Shown one piece after another: positions 5,853-14,744 of a stretch of 48,799 nucleotides of DNA. Source of the stretch: a virus. The stretch covers positions 1 to 48,799 of IMG/VR virus record IMGVR_UViG_3300048793_000037; one strand, given 5' to 3'. The notes beneath the pieces were generated by a model that was not told the DNA's origin, ran no database searches, and worked only from the letters and a program-made list of their open reading frames with translations. The translations under genes and the position numbers were made by a program. Position 1 is the first letter of the stretch, and each line of letters begins with the position of its first letter.

Positions 5853-7997
5853 CTAGACGGCCGCCAGGACGGCCGACCGCGCGCCGGCGGCGCAGTCGGG
5901 CCGCTTGACGCGATGCCACTCGGCGCCGGCACCGGATTGGCGGAACGTCTGCCCGCATCGGGCGCACGTCGGCCGGCTGGACGGCTGGACAACGGTCAGG
6001 ACGGGCGCCAGGACGGCCGGAGCGGGCGCCAGGGCAAGGTAAGCGGCGATCTGCTCGGCGCGGTACTGCGCCTCAACCTCGGCGCGCTGCTCTGGCGTTC
6101 CGATGTCCGGCCGTATCCACTGGTACGGCGCCAGGATGAGACCGGCCGGAACGTCCAGGACGGCCGGAGCGGGCTGGACGGCCTCGGGCTCGACTACGGG
6201 CGCCAGGACGGCCGGAGCGGGCTCGGGCGCCGTGTCGGGATAGCGGTGCGCGCCGTCGTGGCCATCGAGTCCGGCATTGCACCGGATGGGCGGGACGCCG
6301 TTCGTGTGCAGGTAGAAGTAGCAGGGCTGGACGGTCGGATAGTGGTGCGCGCCCTTGTGACCGATGGGGCCTGCATCGCACGCTTCATCGCCTACGGTGT
6401 ACAGGCAAGGCTGGACGGGCTCGTCGATTGCCTCGAGCTCGACTACGGGCTCGTGGTGCACGTAGACGGCATGTGGGCCCGGATGGCCGGTCGTGCCAGC
6501 CGTGCACTGGCTCGAGCCGATGGTAACGGCGCAAGCGTTCCAGGCCTCGACCGGCGCGTCCAGGACCGGCGCGACGGGCTCCGGCTCGGCGATGGGCGCC
6601 GGAGCGTCCAGGACCGGCGCCGGCACGATGTCAACGTGCCGGTACTCGGCGACCGTGGTACCGCTAACGATGACCGCGACGGCCTCGGGCTCGGCGACTA
6701 CGGGCGCGCCGACCGCGTGCATGCGACAAGCGGCCGCCGGCGTGCAATCTCCGCGCCGGTAGTCGACCGAACAGTCTCGGCCGGTGCGCGCGACGGGCGC
6801 GCCGGCCGGCTGGACGGGCGCAAGCGGGCCCGAGACCGGGATACCGTCAACGTACGTAGTCGCGCTGATATCGCGCGCCAGCTGGTACCCGTAGTCGTAT
6901 GGCGCGCCACAGATGACGCATGCGAGCCCCGGATACCAGTCCTGACCGCGTACGGTCGGCTGGTAGTCATGGGCGCACGGCTCGGCGACCACGTCCAGGA
7001 CGGGCGCCGGTGCATCGGCCGATGCGATCGGGCCCGATGCGGCCATAGCGGCCGCGGCCAGGTCGACCGTGGCATAGGTGTCAGTCTCGTACATCGACGC
7101 GTACGAGACTGGCCACCATTCTCGGCCGGCTCGTCGACCGTCCGTCATCACTGGGCGCGACAATGGCGCCCGGCAGACGCTCGAGCCGACGGTATAGACC
7201 TCGCAGAGACCGCCCTCGAGCGTCCAGGTATAGCCGAGATGCCCGGCCGAGCGCTCGGGCTCGGGCTGGACGTTCTGGACCGGCTCGGGCGCCTGTGCGA
7301 CGGTCAGGTCGACCACGTCCGCGCGGAGGACGGGCCGCAGGATGCCAATCCGGTCGAGCTCGCGACGTCGCGACGCGCGAATCGCGGGCGACGCCTTGCG
7401 AACCTTGACGGGCGCGACTACGGGCGCCGGATCGACGATGTATCCCGGGCTGGCCGGACCGGTGCAATACGTGCCGGCGCCGGCATTGTCGGCCGTGGCA
7501 GTTTCGAGCGGGCCCGCGGCGATGTACCGGATTCCGGCCGAGTCAGGAGCAGTCAACGCGCGACTACGGGCGCCGTTCTGCTTGCGAGCGTAGAGCTCGG
7601 CCGACATCCGCGCGACTGCTGCCCGGTCCTCGGCGGAGCGCTCGGGCGCGGGCCCGCCCATCCCGTGCAGGTGGATGGGATAGGACGAGCCACAGAAGGC
7701 CGTATTAGCCTTCCGGCATACCGGCTGGACGACTGGCGCGCCGTTCTGGTAGTCGATGGGAATCTCCCAGCGCGCATGCGATCCGTCAGCCGGCCGAGCC
7801 GCGGAGCGCTCGAGCTCGAGCGTATGGTGCTCGGCGGCCGCTGCTACCAGATGGTCGGCAAACGCGCGCATATCCTCCGCGCGCCCGGGCTCATCGTCGA
7901 TGCAAAGCCAGCCGTTCGAGGGGTAGGCGTGCGGGACGTGCGTGGTGCATGGTGCGTGCTTCGCGCCGGTGGGCATCTTGTGGTAGGTGGTGGCCAT
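5853..7997 (-). CDS. 714-aa multi-knuckle Cys/His protein with Ala/Pro/Val linkers
   Basis: ATG 7997 is chosen over the one at 8042 because GGAGGA lies 8 nt upstream and the upstream residues overlap the promoter. The N-terminal ~200 residues contain scattered Cys/His. The middle has degenerate Cys pairs. Residues roughly 430-600 carry three clear knuckles: CTAGTTGHPGPH, CDAGPIGHKGAH and CNAGLDGHDGAH, each with an upstream Cys. The C-terminus has CARCGQTFRQSG and EWHRVKRPDC, a zinc-finger-like end. Linkers are rich in APVLDAP- and EPEP-type segments. Multiple metal knuckles on flexible linkers suggest a scaffold binding nucleic acid or protein. It is the first gene of the leftward operon. No homologous family is recognised. 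Confidence 0.8.
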   Translation of the reverse strand: MATTYHKMPTGAKHAPCTTHVPHAYPSNGWLCIDDEPGRAEDMRAFADHLVAAAAEHHTLELERSAARPADGSHARWEIPIDYQNGAPVVQPVCRKANTAFCGSSYPIHLHGMGGPAPERSAEDRAAVARMSAELYARKQNGARSRALTAPDSAGIRYIAAGPLETATADNAGAGTYCTGPASPGYIVDPAPVVAPVKVRKASPAIRASRRRELDRIGILRPVLRADVVDLTVAQAPEPVQNVQPEPERSAGHLGYTWTLEGGLCEVYTVGSSVCRAPLSRPVMTDGRRAGREWWPVSYASMYETDTYATVDLAAAAMAASGPIASADAPAPVLDVVAEPCAHDYQPTVRGQDWYPGLACVICGAPYDYGYQLARDISATTYVDGIPVSGPLAPVQPAGAPVARTGRDCSVDYRRGDCTPAAACRMHAVGAPVVAEPEAVAVIVSGTTVAEYRHVDIVPAPVLDAPAPIAEPEPVAPVLDAPVEAWNACAVTIGSSQCTAGTTGHPGPHAVYVHHEPVVELEAIDEPVQPCLYTVGDEACDAGPIGHKGAHHYPTVQPCYFYLHTNGVPPIRCNAGLDGHDGAHRYPDTAPEPAPAVLAPVVEPEAVQPAPAVLDVPAGLILAPYQWIRPDIGTPEQRAEVEAQYRAEQIAAYLALAPAPAVLAPVLTVVQPSSRPTCARCGQTFRQSGAGAEWHRVKRPDCAAGARSAVLAAV

Positions 7998-8033
7998 GGG
8001 TGGTCCTCCGTGTGGTGCGAACGTAGTGATACC

Positions 8034-8062
8034 ACCATACACCTGCCAGGACCACTGTCAAG
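8034..8062 (-). promoter_or_regulatory. Sigma-70-type promoter for the leftward operon
   Basis: On the minus strand TTGACA (8062-8057) is followed after 17 bases by TATGGT (8039-8034). This places the start near 8027, about 30 nt before ATG 7997 with its own GGAGGA site. The -35 is a perfect consensus. Confidence 0.75.
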
Positions 8063-8091
8063 AGGTTATCAGGAGAACCCCGGCCGAGTCT

Positions 8092-8322
8092 CTAAGTCTT
8101 GTGTATACCCGTCGGCCGGGGAGTCTCGAGCCAGGTCGCCACGTCGGGCCAGGAATACAGAGCGCCCATCGCAAGCACGACCACGGGCGCCGGGAAGTCC
8201 GGATGACGCATGCGCCATTGGTGCACCGTGGTCCTGCTCACGCGCGCACGTTGTGCGAGCTCATGCGCGCCCACCAGGTCGGACGACAGGAGCGCGCGAG
8301 GCGTACGGAGAGCATCGGTCAT
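8092..8322 (-). CDS. AlpA/MerR-like helix-turn-helix regulator
   Basis: The 76-aa product starts at ATG 8322. A winged HTH is visible: SDLVGAHELAQRARVSRTTV then HQWRMRHPDFPAPV, followed by the wing (GALYSWPDVATWLE). This order of recognition helix, PxFP-like turn and W-x-x-xDVxxWL resembles the AlpA/Xis-type DNA-binding fold. Such proteins act as excisionase-like factors or transcription regulators. It has its own promoter (8358-8330) with the start next to the ATG, so the mRNA is probably leaderless. It lies upstream of the leftward operon and divergent from the packaging genes, and is therefore well placed to control both. Confidence 0.8.
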   Translation of the reverse strand: MTDALRTPRALLSSDLVGAHELAQRARVSRTTVHQWRMRHPDFPAPVVVLAMGALYSWPDVATWLETPRPTGIHKT

Positions 8323-8329
8323 GTCAGGG

Positions 8330-8358
8330 AGTCTACACCGGGGGGGGAGGCTTGTCAA
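8330..8358 (-). promoter_or_regulatory. Consensus promoter with probable leaderless transcript
   Basis: Minus-strand TTGACA (8358-8353), a 17-base spacer and TAGACT (8335-8330) put +1 at about 8323, directly next to ATG 8322. No Shine-Dalgarno fits between them, so translation is probably leaderless. Confidence 0.75.
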
Positions 8359-8429
8359 CGTGCTTGCGCGCCTCCGCCCAGCACCCTCGGCTACCCCGCA
8401 ACGATTGTGTACGGGACTGGGGTCATCCA

Positions 8430-9008
8430 GTGAAAATCTGCACGAAATGCAGCCGGTCATTCACCTCGCGCCGTCATTGGTGCCACCCGTTGAGGGCACA
8501 GCCGGCCTCTTGCGCAGGCTGCGGTGGATCGATGCCGGCCCGGGCGCCAAGAGCCAATCCGCGAAAATGGTGCAGCGACCGGTGCGCCCAGGCGGGGTTC
8601 CGGAGAAAGCAGCCGGGATATCGAAACTGGCAACCCGTCCCTGATCGCTGCTCGGAATGTTTACAGCCGATGGAGTCTCGAAAGAAGAGCGGCGGGCGTC
8701 CACAGATCTATTGCTCGCGAGCCTGCAACAACCGGGCCAAGGCCCGTTCTTATCAGGCGCGATCGCGGGCCGCCGTGCGGGGGACGCCCTATACACGGGC
8801 CGAGATTGCCAGGCGCGATGGTGGCGAATGTCATCTGTGTGGGTTGCGGGTCGATCTTTCACTGAGCGGGCATCATCAAATGGGTCCAACCATCGACCAC
8901 GTCATCCCGCTATCTCTCGGGGGCGTCGATGGCGCCGAGAACGTCGCCCTGGCGCATTGGATCTGCAATGCCCGCCGCGGGGCCCGACCAATCGAGGTGG
9001 CAGCCTGA
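8430..9008 (+). CDS. Zinc-rich HNH endonuclease next to the terminase
   Basis: GTG 8430 gives 192 aa; the frame stays open further upstream, so an earlier start cannot be excluded. The N-terminal half has several Cys pairs (CTKCSRSF, CAGCGGS, CSDRC, CSECLQP, CSRAC), indicating at least two zinc ribbons. The C-terminal HNH core has CHLCGLRVDLS, then GPTIDHVIPLSLGGVDGAEN, with the catalytic His in IDHV and the Asn in GAEN, then ALAHWICNARRG. HNH proteins beside terminase genes are needed for genome packaging in several cos-type phages. It overlaps the small terminase start by TGATG, supporting such a role. Confidence 0.85.
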   Translation: MKICTKCSRSFTSRRHWCHPLRAQPASCAGCGGSMPARAPRANPRKWCSDRCAQAGFRRKQPGYRNWQPVPDRCSECLQPMESRKKSGGRPQIYCSRACNNRAKARSYQARSRAAVRGTPYTRAEIARRDGGECHLCGLRVDLSLSGHHQMGPTIDHVIPLSLGGVDGAENVALAHWICNARRGARPIEVAA

Positions 9009-9424
9009 TGGCCGGCCGCGGGCCAGCTCCGAAAGTCGTCCGGCGCCGTCGGAACACCCCGGCTCGAGGGGAGTGGCAACCAGCTCCGGGCGCTGGATGG
9101 CGCTTCGGCGAGCCTCCTCCTCCTCCAACGCGGCTCCTGACAACGACCCGGGCAGTTTGGAACGGCTGGTTTCATGGTTGGTGGGCATCAAACTGGACGC
9201 CTGAATATCTAAGCCAGATCATCATCGCCATCCGGCTCTACGACGAGTTCCTCCGGGGGGATTCCCGAGTCGCCACCGAACTCCGACAAGCAATGGATGG
9301 CATCGGTGTCACTTGGCGAGGTCAGCAAGATCGGCGCTGGGCGCCGCCCAAGGCCGACGAGCAGGCTCCTGCCGCGGTTGCCTCGGGTAGCCAGTACGCC
9401 GGACTGCGGGTGGTCGGGCAATGA
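9008..9424 (+). CDS. terS: Terminase small subunit (candidate)
   Basis: The 138-aa product opens with MAGRGPAPKVVRRRRNTPAR, the basic leader typical of small-terminase proteins of high-GC phages. A Pro-rich turn and a helical region (TTTRAVWNGWFHGWWASNW and IIIAIRLYDEFLRGD) follow. It overlaps the large terminase by ATGA and the HNH gene by TGATG. Small terminases bind the packaging site and recruit the motor. Evidence is the leader, size and position; the internal sequence is divergent. Confidence 0.8.
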   Translation: MAGRGPAPKVVRRRRNTPARGEWQPAPGAGWRFGEPPPPPTRLLTTTRAVWNGWFHGWWASNWTPEYLSQIIIAIRLYDEFLRGDSRVATELRQAMDGIGVTWRGQQDRRWAPPKADEQAPAAVASGSQYAGLRVVGQ

Positions 9425-11064
9425 CCCTCGCCCTCGCTCCCCGGGCTACCGTCCGCCACCGCACGCGGGGCTGGCGTGGGCCGACCGAAGCGCGACCGTT
9501 CCCGAGCCTCGGCTGGGCGATCCTCGACTGGACCTACGCCTATCTGCCCAGTCCAGCGGATGAGAAGAAGCCGCTGATCTACACCGATGAGCAGGCTCGC
9601 CGGATCGTGCGCTGGTACGAGGTCGATCCGGTCACCTGCGAGTTCCCCTGGCTGCGGCTGGTCCTCGAGGAGGCCAAGGGCTACGGCAAGAGCCCGTTCG
9701 CAGGGTCGCTCGACATCATCGACTTCGTTGGTCCTGCCTGCTTCGACGGCTGGGATGCCGATGGTGAGCCGGTTGGGGTGCCGTGGGGCACGGGGGAACG
9801 TCCGACGCCCTGGATCCAGGTCGCCGCGGTCAGCGAGGACCAGACCGAAAACACGTACGGAGCGATGTATTCGCTGCTCGCGGCCAATGATGGCCGGGCC
9901 GCCGATGAGCTGCGGATCGATCTCGGGCGGACACGTCTGTACCTGCGCGATCGCCCCGGCCGCCTCGAGCCGGTGACGGCCTCGGCGGGTTCACGCGAAG
10001 GCCAGCGCCTCACCAAGGTCACCGCCGACGAGACATGGCTATGGAACCCGCGCAACGGCGGTACGAAGCTCATTCGCACCCTCCGCCGCAACGTCGCCAA
10101 GATGGGCGGTCGGAGCGTCGAGACGACGAACGCGCCGATTCTCGGCGAGCGCTCCGTGGCGGAGCAGTCCGACCCCGACCGCCCCGATCCGGGCGTCCTC
10201 CACTATGCCCGCCGGCCTCCGGTCGAGCCCGATCCGAACTGGCCCGACGAACGACTTCTGGTGACGCTGCGGACCATCTACGACGACGCGCCATGGAGCG
10301 ACCCGCCCCGTCTTCTGCGCGAGATGCGCGATCCGGCGACGCCCTGGGAGGACGCGCTCCAGTTCTGGTTCAACATCCGCACCTCGGGCGCCGGGCGAGC
10401 GGTCGACCCGCGGCTGTGGGATGCTCGCAAGGCAACCGTCGAGGTCCCGGCGAAAGCCCGGATCGGCATCGGCTTCGACGGCTCGATCAGCCAGGATGCG
10501 ACGGTCATCCGGGCCTGCACCCCCGACGGCTATAGCTTCAAGATCGCCGAATGGGAGCGTCCGGTCGGGCCTGAGCTCGCCCGCTGGCTGGCCGAGCACA
10601 GGGGCGAAACCGACTGGTCGGTCACGCGCTCCGAAGTCCACCAGGCGGTGGCCGAGACGTTCGCCACCTACGACGTCGGTCTGATGCTGTGCGACACGCC
10701 TCGCTGGTACACCGAGATCGAGAGCTGGGCGACGCTCTACGGCGCCGAAGTCGTGCTCGCCTTTGACACGAACAAGGCATTCCGCTTCGCGCCCGCGGTT
10801 GATCGCTGGCTGACTGGGTTGCGCGAGGGCACTCACACCCACGACGGTGATCCGCTGGTCGACCGGCACGTGAAGGCAGCCCACCTGCGCAAGGTCCGCC
10901 TCGCCGATCAGGAGGAGGACGGCCGGACCAAGTACGTGCTGGTCAAGGGCGACGACCACGGCCGGATCGACGGCGCGGTGGCAGATGTGCTCGCCTATCA
11001 GGCCGCGATGACCCTCCCCGAGCCCGTCGAGACGATGGGCCCGCCACTGTTCGCATTCCGATGA
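9421..11064 (+). CDS. terL: Terminase large subunit
   Basis: The 547-aa product has an ATPase domain with a Walker A-like EEAKGYGKS (Lys90-Ser91) and Walker B/catalytic acid in TADETWLW (Asp203-Glu204). A nuclease domain follows with IGIGFDGSISQDATVI (Asp353, Asp359), a second acidic strand (LMLCDTPRW) and a final DGAVADVLAYQAA. These are the hallmarks of phage DNA-packaging motors that cut concatemers and pump DNA into proheads. Length is normal. It is coupled by ATGA overlaps on both sides. Confidence 0.95.
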   Translation: MTLALAPRATVRHRTRGWRGPTEARPFPSLGWAILDWTYAYLPSPADEKKPLIYTDEQARRIVRWYEVDPVTCEFPWLRLVLEEAKGYGKSPFAGSLDIIDFVGPACFDGWDADGEPVGVPWGTGERPTPWIQVAAVSEDQTENTYGAMYSLLAANDGRAADELRIDLGRTRLYLRDRPGRLEPVTASAGSREGQRLTKVTADETWLWNPRNGGTKLIRTLRRNVAKMGGRSVETTNAPILGERSVAEQSDPDRPDPGVLHYARRPPVEPDPNWPDERLLVTLRTIYDDAPWSDPPRLLREMRDPATPWEDALQFWFNIRTSGAGRAVDPRLWDARKATVEVPAKARIGIGFDGSISQDATVIRACTPDGYSFKIAEWERPVGPELARWLAEHRGETDWSVTRSEVHQAVAETFATYDVGLMLCDTPRWYTEIESWATLYGAEVVLAFDTNKAFRFAPAVDRWLTGLREGTHTHDGDPLVDRHVKAAHLRKVRLADQEEDGRTKYVLVKGDDHGRIDGAVADVLAYQAAMTLPEPVETMGPPLFAFR

Positions 11065-11186
11065 GCAAACTTCTCATCTTCAAGAGATGGCATTCCTGCC
11101 AGGTCTGCCATGGAATCGGCCAGCATGGTGATTGGTGCCACTGGTGGATGCGCGTCCGCGAGCAGTTCGCATGGCTTTGGCGATGA
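11061..11186 (+). CDS. 41-aa Cys/His/Trp-rich mini-protein after terL
   Basis: ATG 11061 overlaps the terL stop (ATGA) and its TGA overlaps the next ATG. The product, beginning MSKLLIFKRWHSCQVCHGIG and ending FAWLWR, has Cys at 13, 16 and 26 with His at 11, 17, 22 and 27, a plausible single zinc site. Double stop-start coupling between two real genes argues that it is translated. No family is recognised. Confidence 0.6.
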   Translation: MSKLLIFKRWHSCQVCHGIGQHGDWCHWWMRVREQFAWLWR

Positions 11187-11413
11187 CTCCGTTGACCGCC
11201 TCGACGCTGCCGCCGGAGAGCCGTCTGCGCCTTGCGCTTCTGGCGCCACTCCGCGCTCTCGCGGGCCTCAATGCGTTCGAGCGTGTCTTCTACGGTGGGA
11301 TCGTGCTCCTTGGACTCGGTCTCGCGCTGATCTGGCCGCCGCTCGGGCTCATCGTGCCCGGCGCCGCGCTGACTCTCGTGGCATTCATCCTGCAACTGGT
11401 GAGGAAAGCCTGA
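11183..11413 (+). CDS. 76-aa two-TM membrane protein between terL and portal
   Basis: ATG 11183 overlaps the preceding stop (ATGA), and the gene's TGA overlaps the portal ATG. Two hydrophobic segments are visible (FYGGIVLLGLGLALIWPPLG and LIVPGAALTLVAFILQLV). The hairpin topology resembles phage holins, but the location between packaging genes is not a lysis cassette. It may be a small membrane accessory of unknown role. Confidence 0.65.
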   Translation: MTPLTASTLPPESRLRLALLAPLRALAGLNAFERVFYGGIVLLGLGLALIWPPLGLIVPGAALTLVAFILQLVRKA

Positions 11414-13461
11414 TGGGCGCTCTCGCACAACTGACTCGTCCCCGCGGAGAGATGGTTCGCTCGGCACCTCCGGGCAACACGATCAGTCTCGATGACTGGG
11501 CGGCGCTTCTTGAATCCAACGGCTTGCTCTTCACCCAGACCCTCCAGGGCAAGATCGAGCAGATCGAGAACAGCTTCCCAGGCTTCATCAGCGCGGCCTA
11601 CAAGAGCAACACGGCGGTGTACGCGCTCGAGATGGTCCGCTTCCTGCTCTTCTCCGAGGCCCGTTTCCAGTTCCAGCGGCTCGAGAACGGCCGACCGACC
11701 GACCTGTTCAGCACATCCGAACTGGCGATTCTGGAGACTCCCTGGCCGAACGGCACGACCGGTGACCTCCTCTCGCGCTTGCTGCTGTACTCCGACTTCG
11801 CGGGCAACGCCTATGCCGTCCGCCGGATGGGCCGGATGGGCCGGATGGGCCGGCTGGCCAAGCCAGTCATCAAACTGCCGCGTCCAGATTGGATGTGGAT
11901 CGTCATTGGCACGAACAGCAGCGACTTCACGCCTGACATGGAAGCAGGCTCCGACCCCTGGGACATTGACGCCGAGATCATCGGCTACCAGTACCACCCA
12001 GGCGGCATCGGCTACGGGACGCCGATCAACCTGTTGCCTGAGACGGTCGCCCACTACGCCCCGATCCCGGATCCGCTGGCGCGCTACCGGGGCATGAGCT
12101 GGATGACCCCGGTCATCCGCGAGATCGAAGCCGATAGCTCCGCGACCGCGCACAAACTGTCCTTCTTTAGGAATGGCGCGACGGTCAACAGCGTCGTCAC
12201 GGTCAACAACCCGATGATTAAGAGCGCCGACGACATGAGCACCTGGATCGACCTGTTCGAGGCCGAACACAAGGGCGCCACGAATGCGTATCGGACGCTG
12301 TACCTCGCCAATGGCGCCGACATGAAGCCGGTCGGAAGCAACATGCAGCAGATGGATTTCAGCAAAACGCAAGGGGCCGGCGAGTCGCGCCTTGCTGCGG
12401 CGGCAGGAGTTCCGGCGGCGATCGTGGGCTTTTCCGAGGGCCTCTCGGGTAGCTCGCTCAACGCCGGCAACTACCAAGCGGCCAAGCGCCGGCTGGCTGA
12501 CGGAACGATGCGGCCGTTATGGCGAAACGTCGCGGGCTCGCTGGCCACGATCATCAACGTCCCCGGCGGTGCCCGTCTGTGGTACGACGATCGAGATATC
12601 CCGTTCCTGGCTGAGGACAAGAAGGATCGGGCCGAGATCTTCAACCTGAAGGCGACCGGGGTCCGGACTCTCTTCGACGCCGGGTACAAGGTCGATGCAA
12701 TCATCCTCGCGGCCGACAATGATGACCTTGCGCTACTGGTCGGCCAGCACACGGGACTCTTCAGTGTCCAAACCCAAGCCCCAGGCGGCATGAAGATGCC
12801 TCTGGGCGAGGTTCCGCCCGAGACTCCGGTCGAGGGTCCTGGCACGAAGCCCGTCGAGATCCCGACCGGCGACACCTCCACCAAACCCGTCACCGGGACC
12901 GAGGGCGGCGGCTCGCAGCCATCCACAAAGCCCATCACCGGGCGTCCGGTGCGCTCGGAATCCAGCATCGACGAGCAGTTCCGCTGCTCCGGCGTCCTCG
13001 CTTCGGGGCGGCGCTGCAACCACCTGCTCGCTGAATCATCGCCGCCGGGCCTCCGGATCACCTGTCGCTGTGGCACGCTCAACGAGATCGAACGGTTGAG
13101 CGAAGCTCGGTATCTCGAACGAGCAGAGCTCGTTGCTCCTGCCGAGCCGGCCGTCCAGATCATCCGGATCGAGCCAAGCGCGGTGCCTGACATCGACATC
13201 GCCGCGATCGTCGAGGCGGCTCGCTCCCCTGCCCCGGACTTCGGTCCGTTGATCGAGGCACTCCGGGCAAACCAGCCCGACCCGCCGATCGTGCGTTTCG
13301 AGGAAGGTGCGATCCACGTCGAGGTCCACGCTCCTGAACCCGCGTCGGTGACGATCGCCGAGGGTGCCTTCCGGGTCGAGGCACCCGATCGCACGGGTCC
13401 CGAGGTTGTTGAACTTGACTGGGATGACGACGGGCATGTCATCGGAGTGCGGACGAAGTGA
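11413..13461 (+). CDS. Portal protein with C-terminal zinc-ribbon extension
   Basis: The 682-aa product begins [20 protein letters not shown]. Residues about 30-470 form a HK97-type portal core, including [20 protein letters not shown], the helical [14 protein letters not shown] stretch and [20 protein letters not shown]. An acidic Thr/Pro linker follows. A Cys4 region ([16 protein letters not shown], then [12 protein letters not shown]) resembles Com-type zinc ribbons, and the last ~130 residues contain repeats of the [10 protein letters not shown] kind. The portal is the dodecameric DNA gateway in the capsid vertex. Three 9-bp repeats encode [10 protein letters not shown] near residue 140. 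The extension is unusual and may bind DNA or other head proteins. Confidence 0.92.
   Translation: MGALAQLTRPRGEMVRSAPPGNTISLDDWAALLESNGLLFTQTLQGKIEQIENSFPGFISAAYKSNTAVYALEMVRFLLFSEARFQFQRLENGRPTDLFSTSELAILETPWPNGTTGDLLSRLLLYSDFAGNAYAVRRMGRMGRMGRLAKPVIKLPRPDWMWIVIGTNSSDFTPDMEAGSDPWDIDAEIIGYQYHPGGIGYGTPINLLPETVAHYAPIPDPLARYRGMSWMTPVIREIEADSSATAHKLSFFRNGATVNSVVTVNNPMIKSADDMSTWIDLFEAEHKGATNAYRTLYLANGADMKPVGSNMQQMDFSKTQGAGESRLAAAAGVPAAIVGFSEGLSGSSLNAGNYQAAKRRLADGTMRPLWRNVAGSLATIINVPGGARLWYDDRDIPFLAEDKKDRAEIFNLKATGVRTLFDAGYKVDAIILAADNDDLALLVGQHTGLFSVQTQAPGGMKMPLGEVPPETPVEGPGTKPVEIPTGDTSTKPVTGTEGGGSQPSTKPITGRPVRSESSIDEQFRCSGVLASGRRCNHLLAESSPPGLRITCRCGTLNEIERLSEARYLERAELVAPAEPAVQIIRIEPSAVPDIDIAAIVEAARSPAPDFGPLIEALRANQPDPPIVRFEEGAIHVEVHAPEPASVTIAEGAFRVEAPDRTGPEVVELDWDDDGHVIGVRTK
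11823..11849 (+). repeat. 9-bp tandem repeat in the portal gene
   Basis: CCGGATGGG occurs three times in a row, followed by a diverged partial copy, encoding Arg-Met-Gly repeats. Copy-number change would alter the portal by whole Arg-Met-Gly triplets without changing frame. Confidence 0.85.
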
Positions 13462-14744
13462 CCCTGGCCGAGTCGGTCGCTGCCGCGGCGATCGCACAGC
13501 CACGCCCGGGTCCCGAAGGGCCAATCGGTCCAGAGGGTCCGGGTGGGCGCGACGGCGGTGACGGACCGCAAGGGCCGCAGGGCGATATCGGCCCGATGGG
13601 ACCGGAGGGTCCGACCGGTCCGCAGGGCGAGCAGGGGCCCGAAGGTCCGGCCGGGATCGATGGAACGCCCGGCGGCCCGCGCGGCCTTCAAGGCATCGCG
13701 GGGCTCGAGGGGCCGATCGGACCAGCGGGTGATGTCGGGCCCAAGGGTGACACCGGACCGATTGGCCCAACTGGACCGACCGGAGTCACTGGACCACAGG
13801 GGATCATGGGCGCCGGTGGTCCGAAGGGCACCGATGGCCGCGACGGCGTTGATGGAGCATCTGGACCGAAGGGCCCTACCGGCGCGACCGGTCCGCGTGG
13901 CCTGGACGGTCAACTCATCGGCGGTGGCGGCGGCGGTGGCGTAGCGGTCGACAACTCCGGCGTGGCCGTCAATGGCGGCAAGGTCGTCGGTGAGATCGAC
14001 TTTTCCACCGGCCTATCCGCAGTTCAGAGCGGCGCCAAGGTCGTCGTCACGGCATCCGGGGGTGGTGGCGGTGGCGCCATCTCCGTCACCGACGGCAGCA
14101 CCACCGTCAACCCAGCCACGACGCTCACCCTACCGGCAGGCTCGGTCACCGATGGCGGCGGCGGGGATGCGGTCGTGGCGATCCCGGCGTCTGGCGTGGT
14201 CGTCAGTCCCACCGTCGCAGGGCAGACCGACGTACAGGCGGCGCTGACGGTTGAGCAGGCCGAGATCGTCTCGATCGGCCTTGTCACGGCGAGGGTAACG
14301 CAGACAGACGGCCAGACCCTCACCGATGTGGACTTCGACATCGGGTCGCAGTGGACTGAGCCGCTCATTCACTACGACATCGAATACCTTGCTCTCACGG
14401 CGACCCGCACAGTGACGCTGCCCGATACGAATATCGTCAGCTTTACAAACTCGGCCCTGTTTTCGTTCACCGACTTTGCGGGTGATTGCTCGGCGACGAT
14501 ACGGCTCAAGATCGTCTGCGCCGGTAGCGACGTCATCATCAACGCCGGCGCTGGCCCCGCTCCAGCGACCGAATATGACCTAGTGACGCCCTACGCCACG
14601 CTGCTCATGCGGATCGTGGCGGCGGGCTTCTGGGAAATCTTGGCGTTCGGCGCTCATCAGGCAGCCTACGTCAACCCGCTCACCGCCACGCCTGAGCAGA
14701 TCGTCAACGCGCTGATTGCGTCCGGTCGAATGGCTGCGGCATGA
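13458..14744 (+). CDS. Collagen-like fibre protein 1
   Basis: GTG 13458 overlaps the portal stop (GTGA). Residues about 17-155 are uninterrupted Gly-X-Y triplets ([20 protein letters not shown] and onward), predicted to form a collagen-like triple helix. Next is a Gly-rich hinge ([12 protein letters not shown]). The C-terminal ~250 residues are beta-rich and may hold a trimeric head domain ([20 protein letters not shown], then [13 protein letters not shown]). Such proteins are virion fibres or capsid decorations. It lies before a second collagen-like gene and a glycosyltransferase, so the threonines may be glycosylation sites; that is inference. Confidence 0.85.
   Translation: MTLAESVAAAAIAQPRPGPEGPIGPEGPGGRDGGDGPQGPQGDIGPMGPEGPTGPQGEQGPEGPAGIDGTPGGPRGLQGIAGLEGPIGPAGDVGPKGDTGPIGPTGPTGVTGPQGIMGAGGPKGTDGRDGVDGASGPKGPTGATGPRGLDGQLIGGGGGGGVAVDNSGVAVNGGKVVGEIDFSTGLSAVQSGAKVVVTASGGGGGGAISVTDGSTTVNPATTLTLPAGSVTDGGGGDAVVAIPASGVVVSPTVAGQTDVQAALTVEQAEIVSIGLVTARVTQTDGQTLTDVDFDIGSQWTEPLIHYDIEYLALTATRTVTLPDTNIVSFTNSALFSFTDFAGDCSATIRLKIVCAGSDVIINAGAGPAPATEYDLVTPYATLLMRIVAAGFWEILAFGAHQAAYVNPLTATPEQIVNALIASGRMAAA

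Noticed and set aside
5762-5992. 76-codon minus frame overlapping the end of the 714-aa gene
   Set aside because: It overlaps the well-supported knuckle gene in another frame and is Arg/Pro-rich low complexity.
3210-8429. A 1932-codon open frame on the plus strand opposite the leftward operon
   Set aside because: It is an antisense frame created by high GC codon bias; the minus strand has recognisable FtsK and DUF3560-like families and ribosome sites. Only the C-terminal part from 8430 (HNH) is real.
12471-13913. Minus-strand 480-codon frame opposite the portal
   Set aside because: The plus-strand portal core is recognisable; the minus frame has no family resemblance and crosses the gene boundary.
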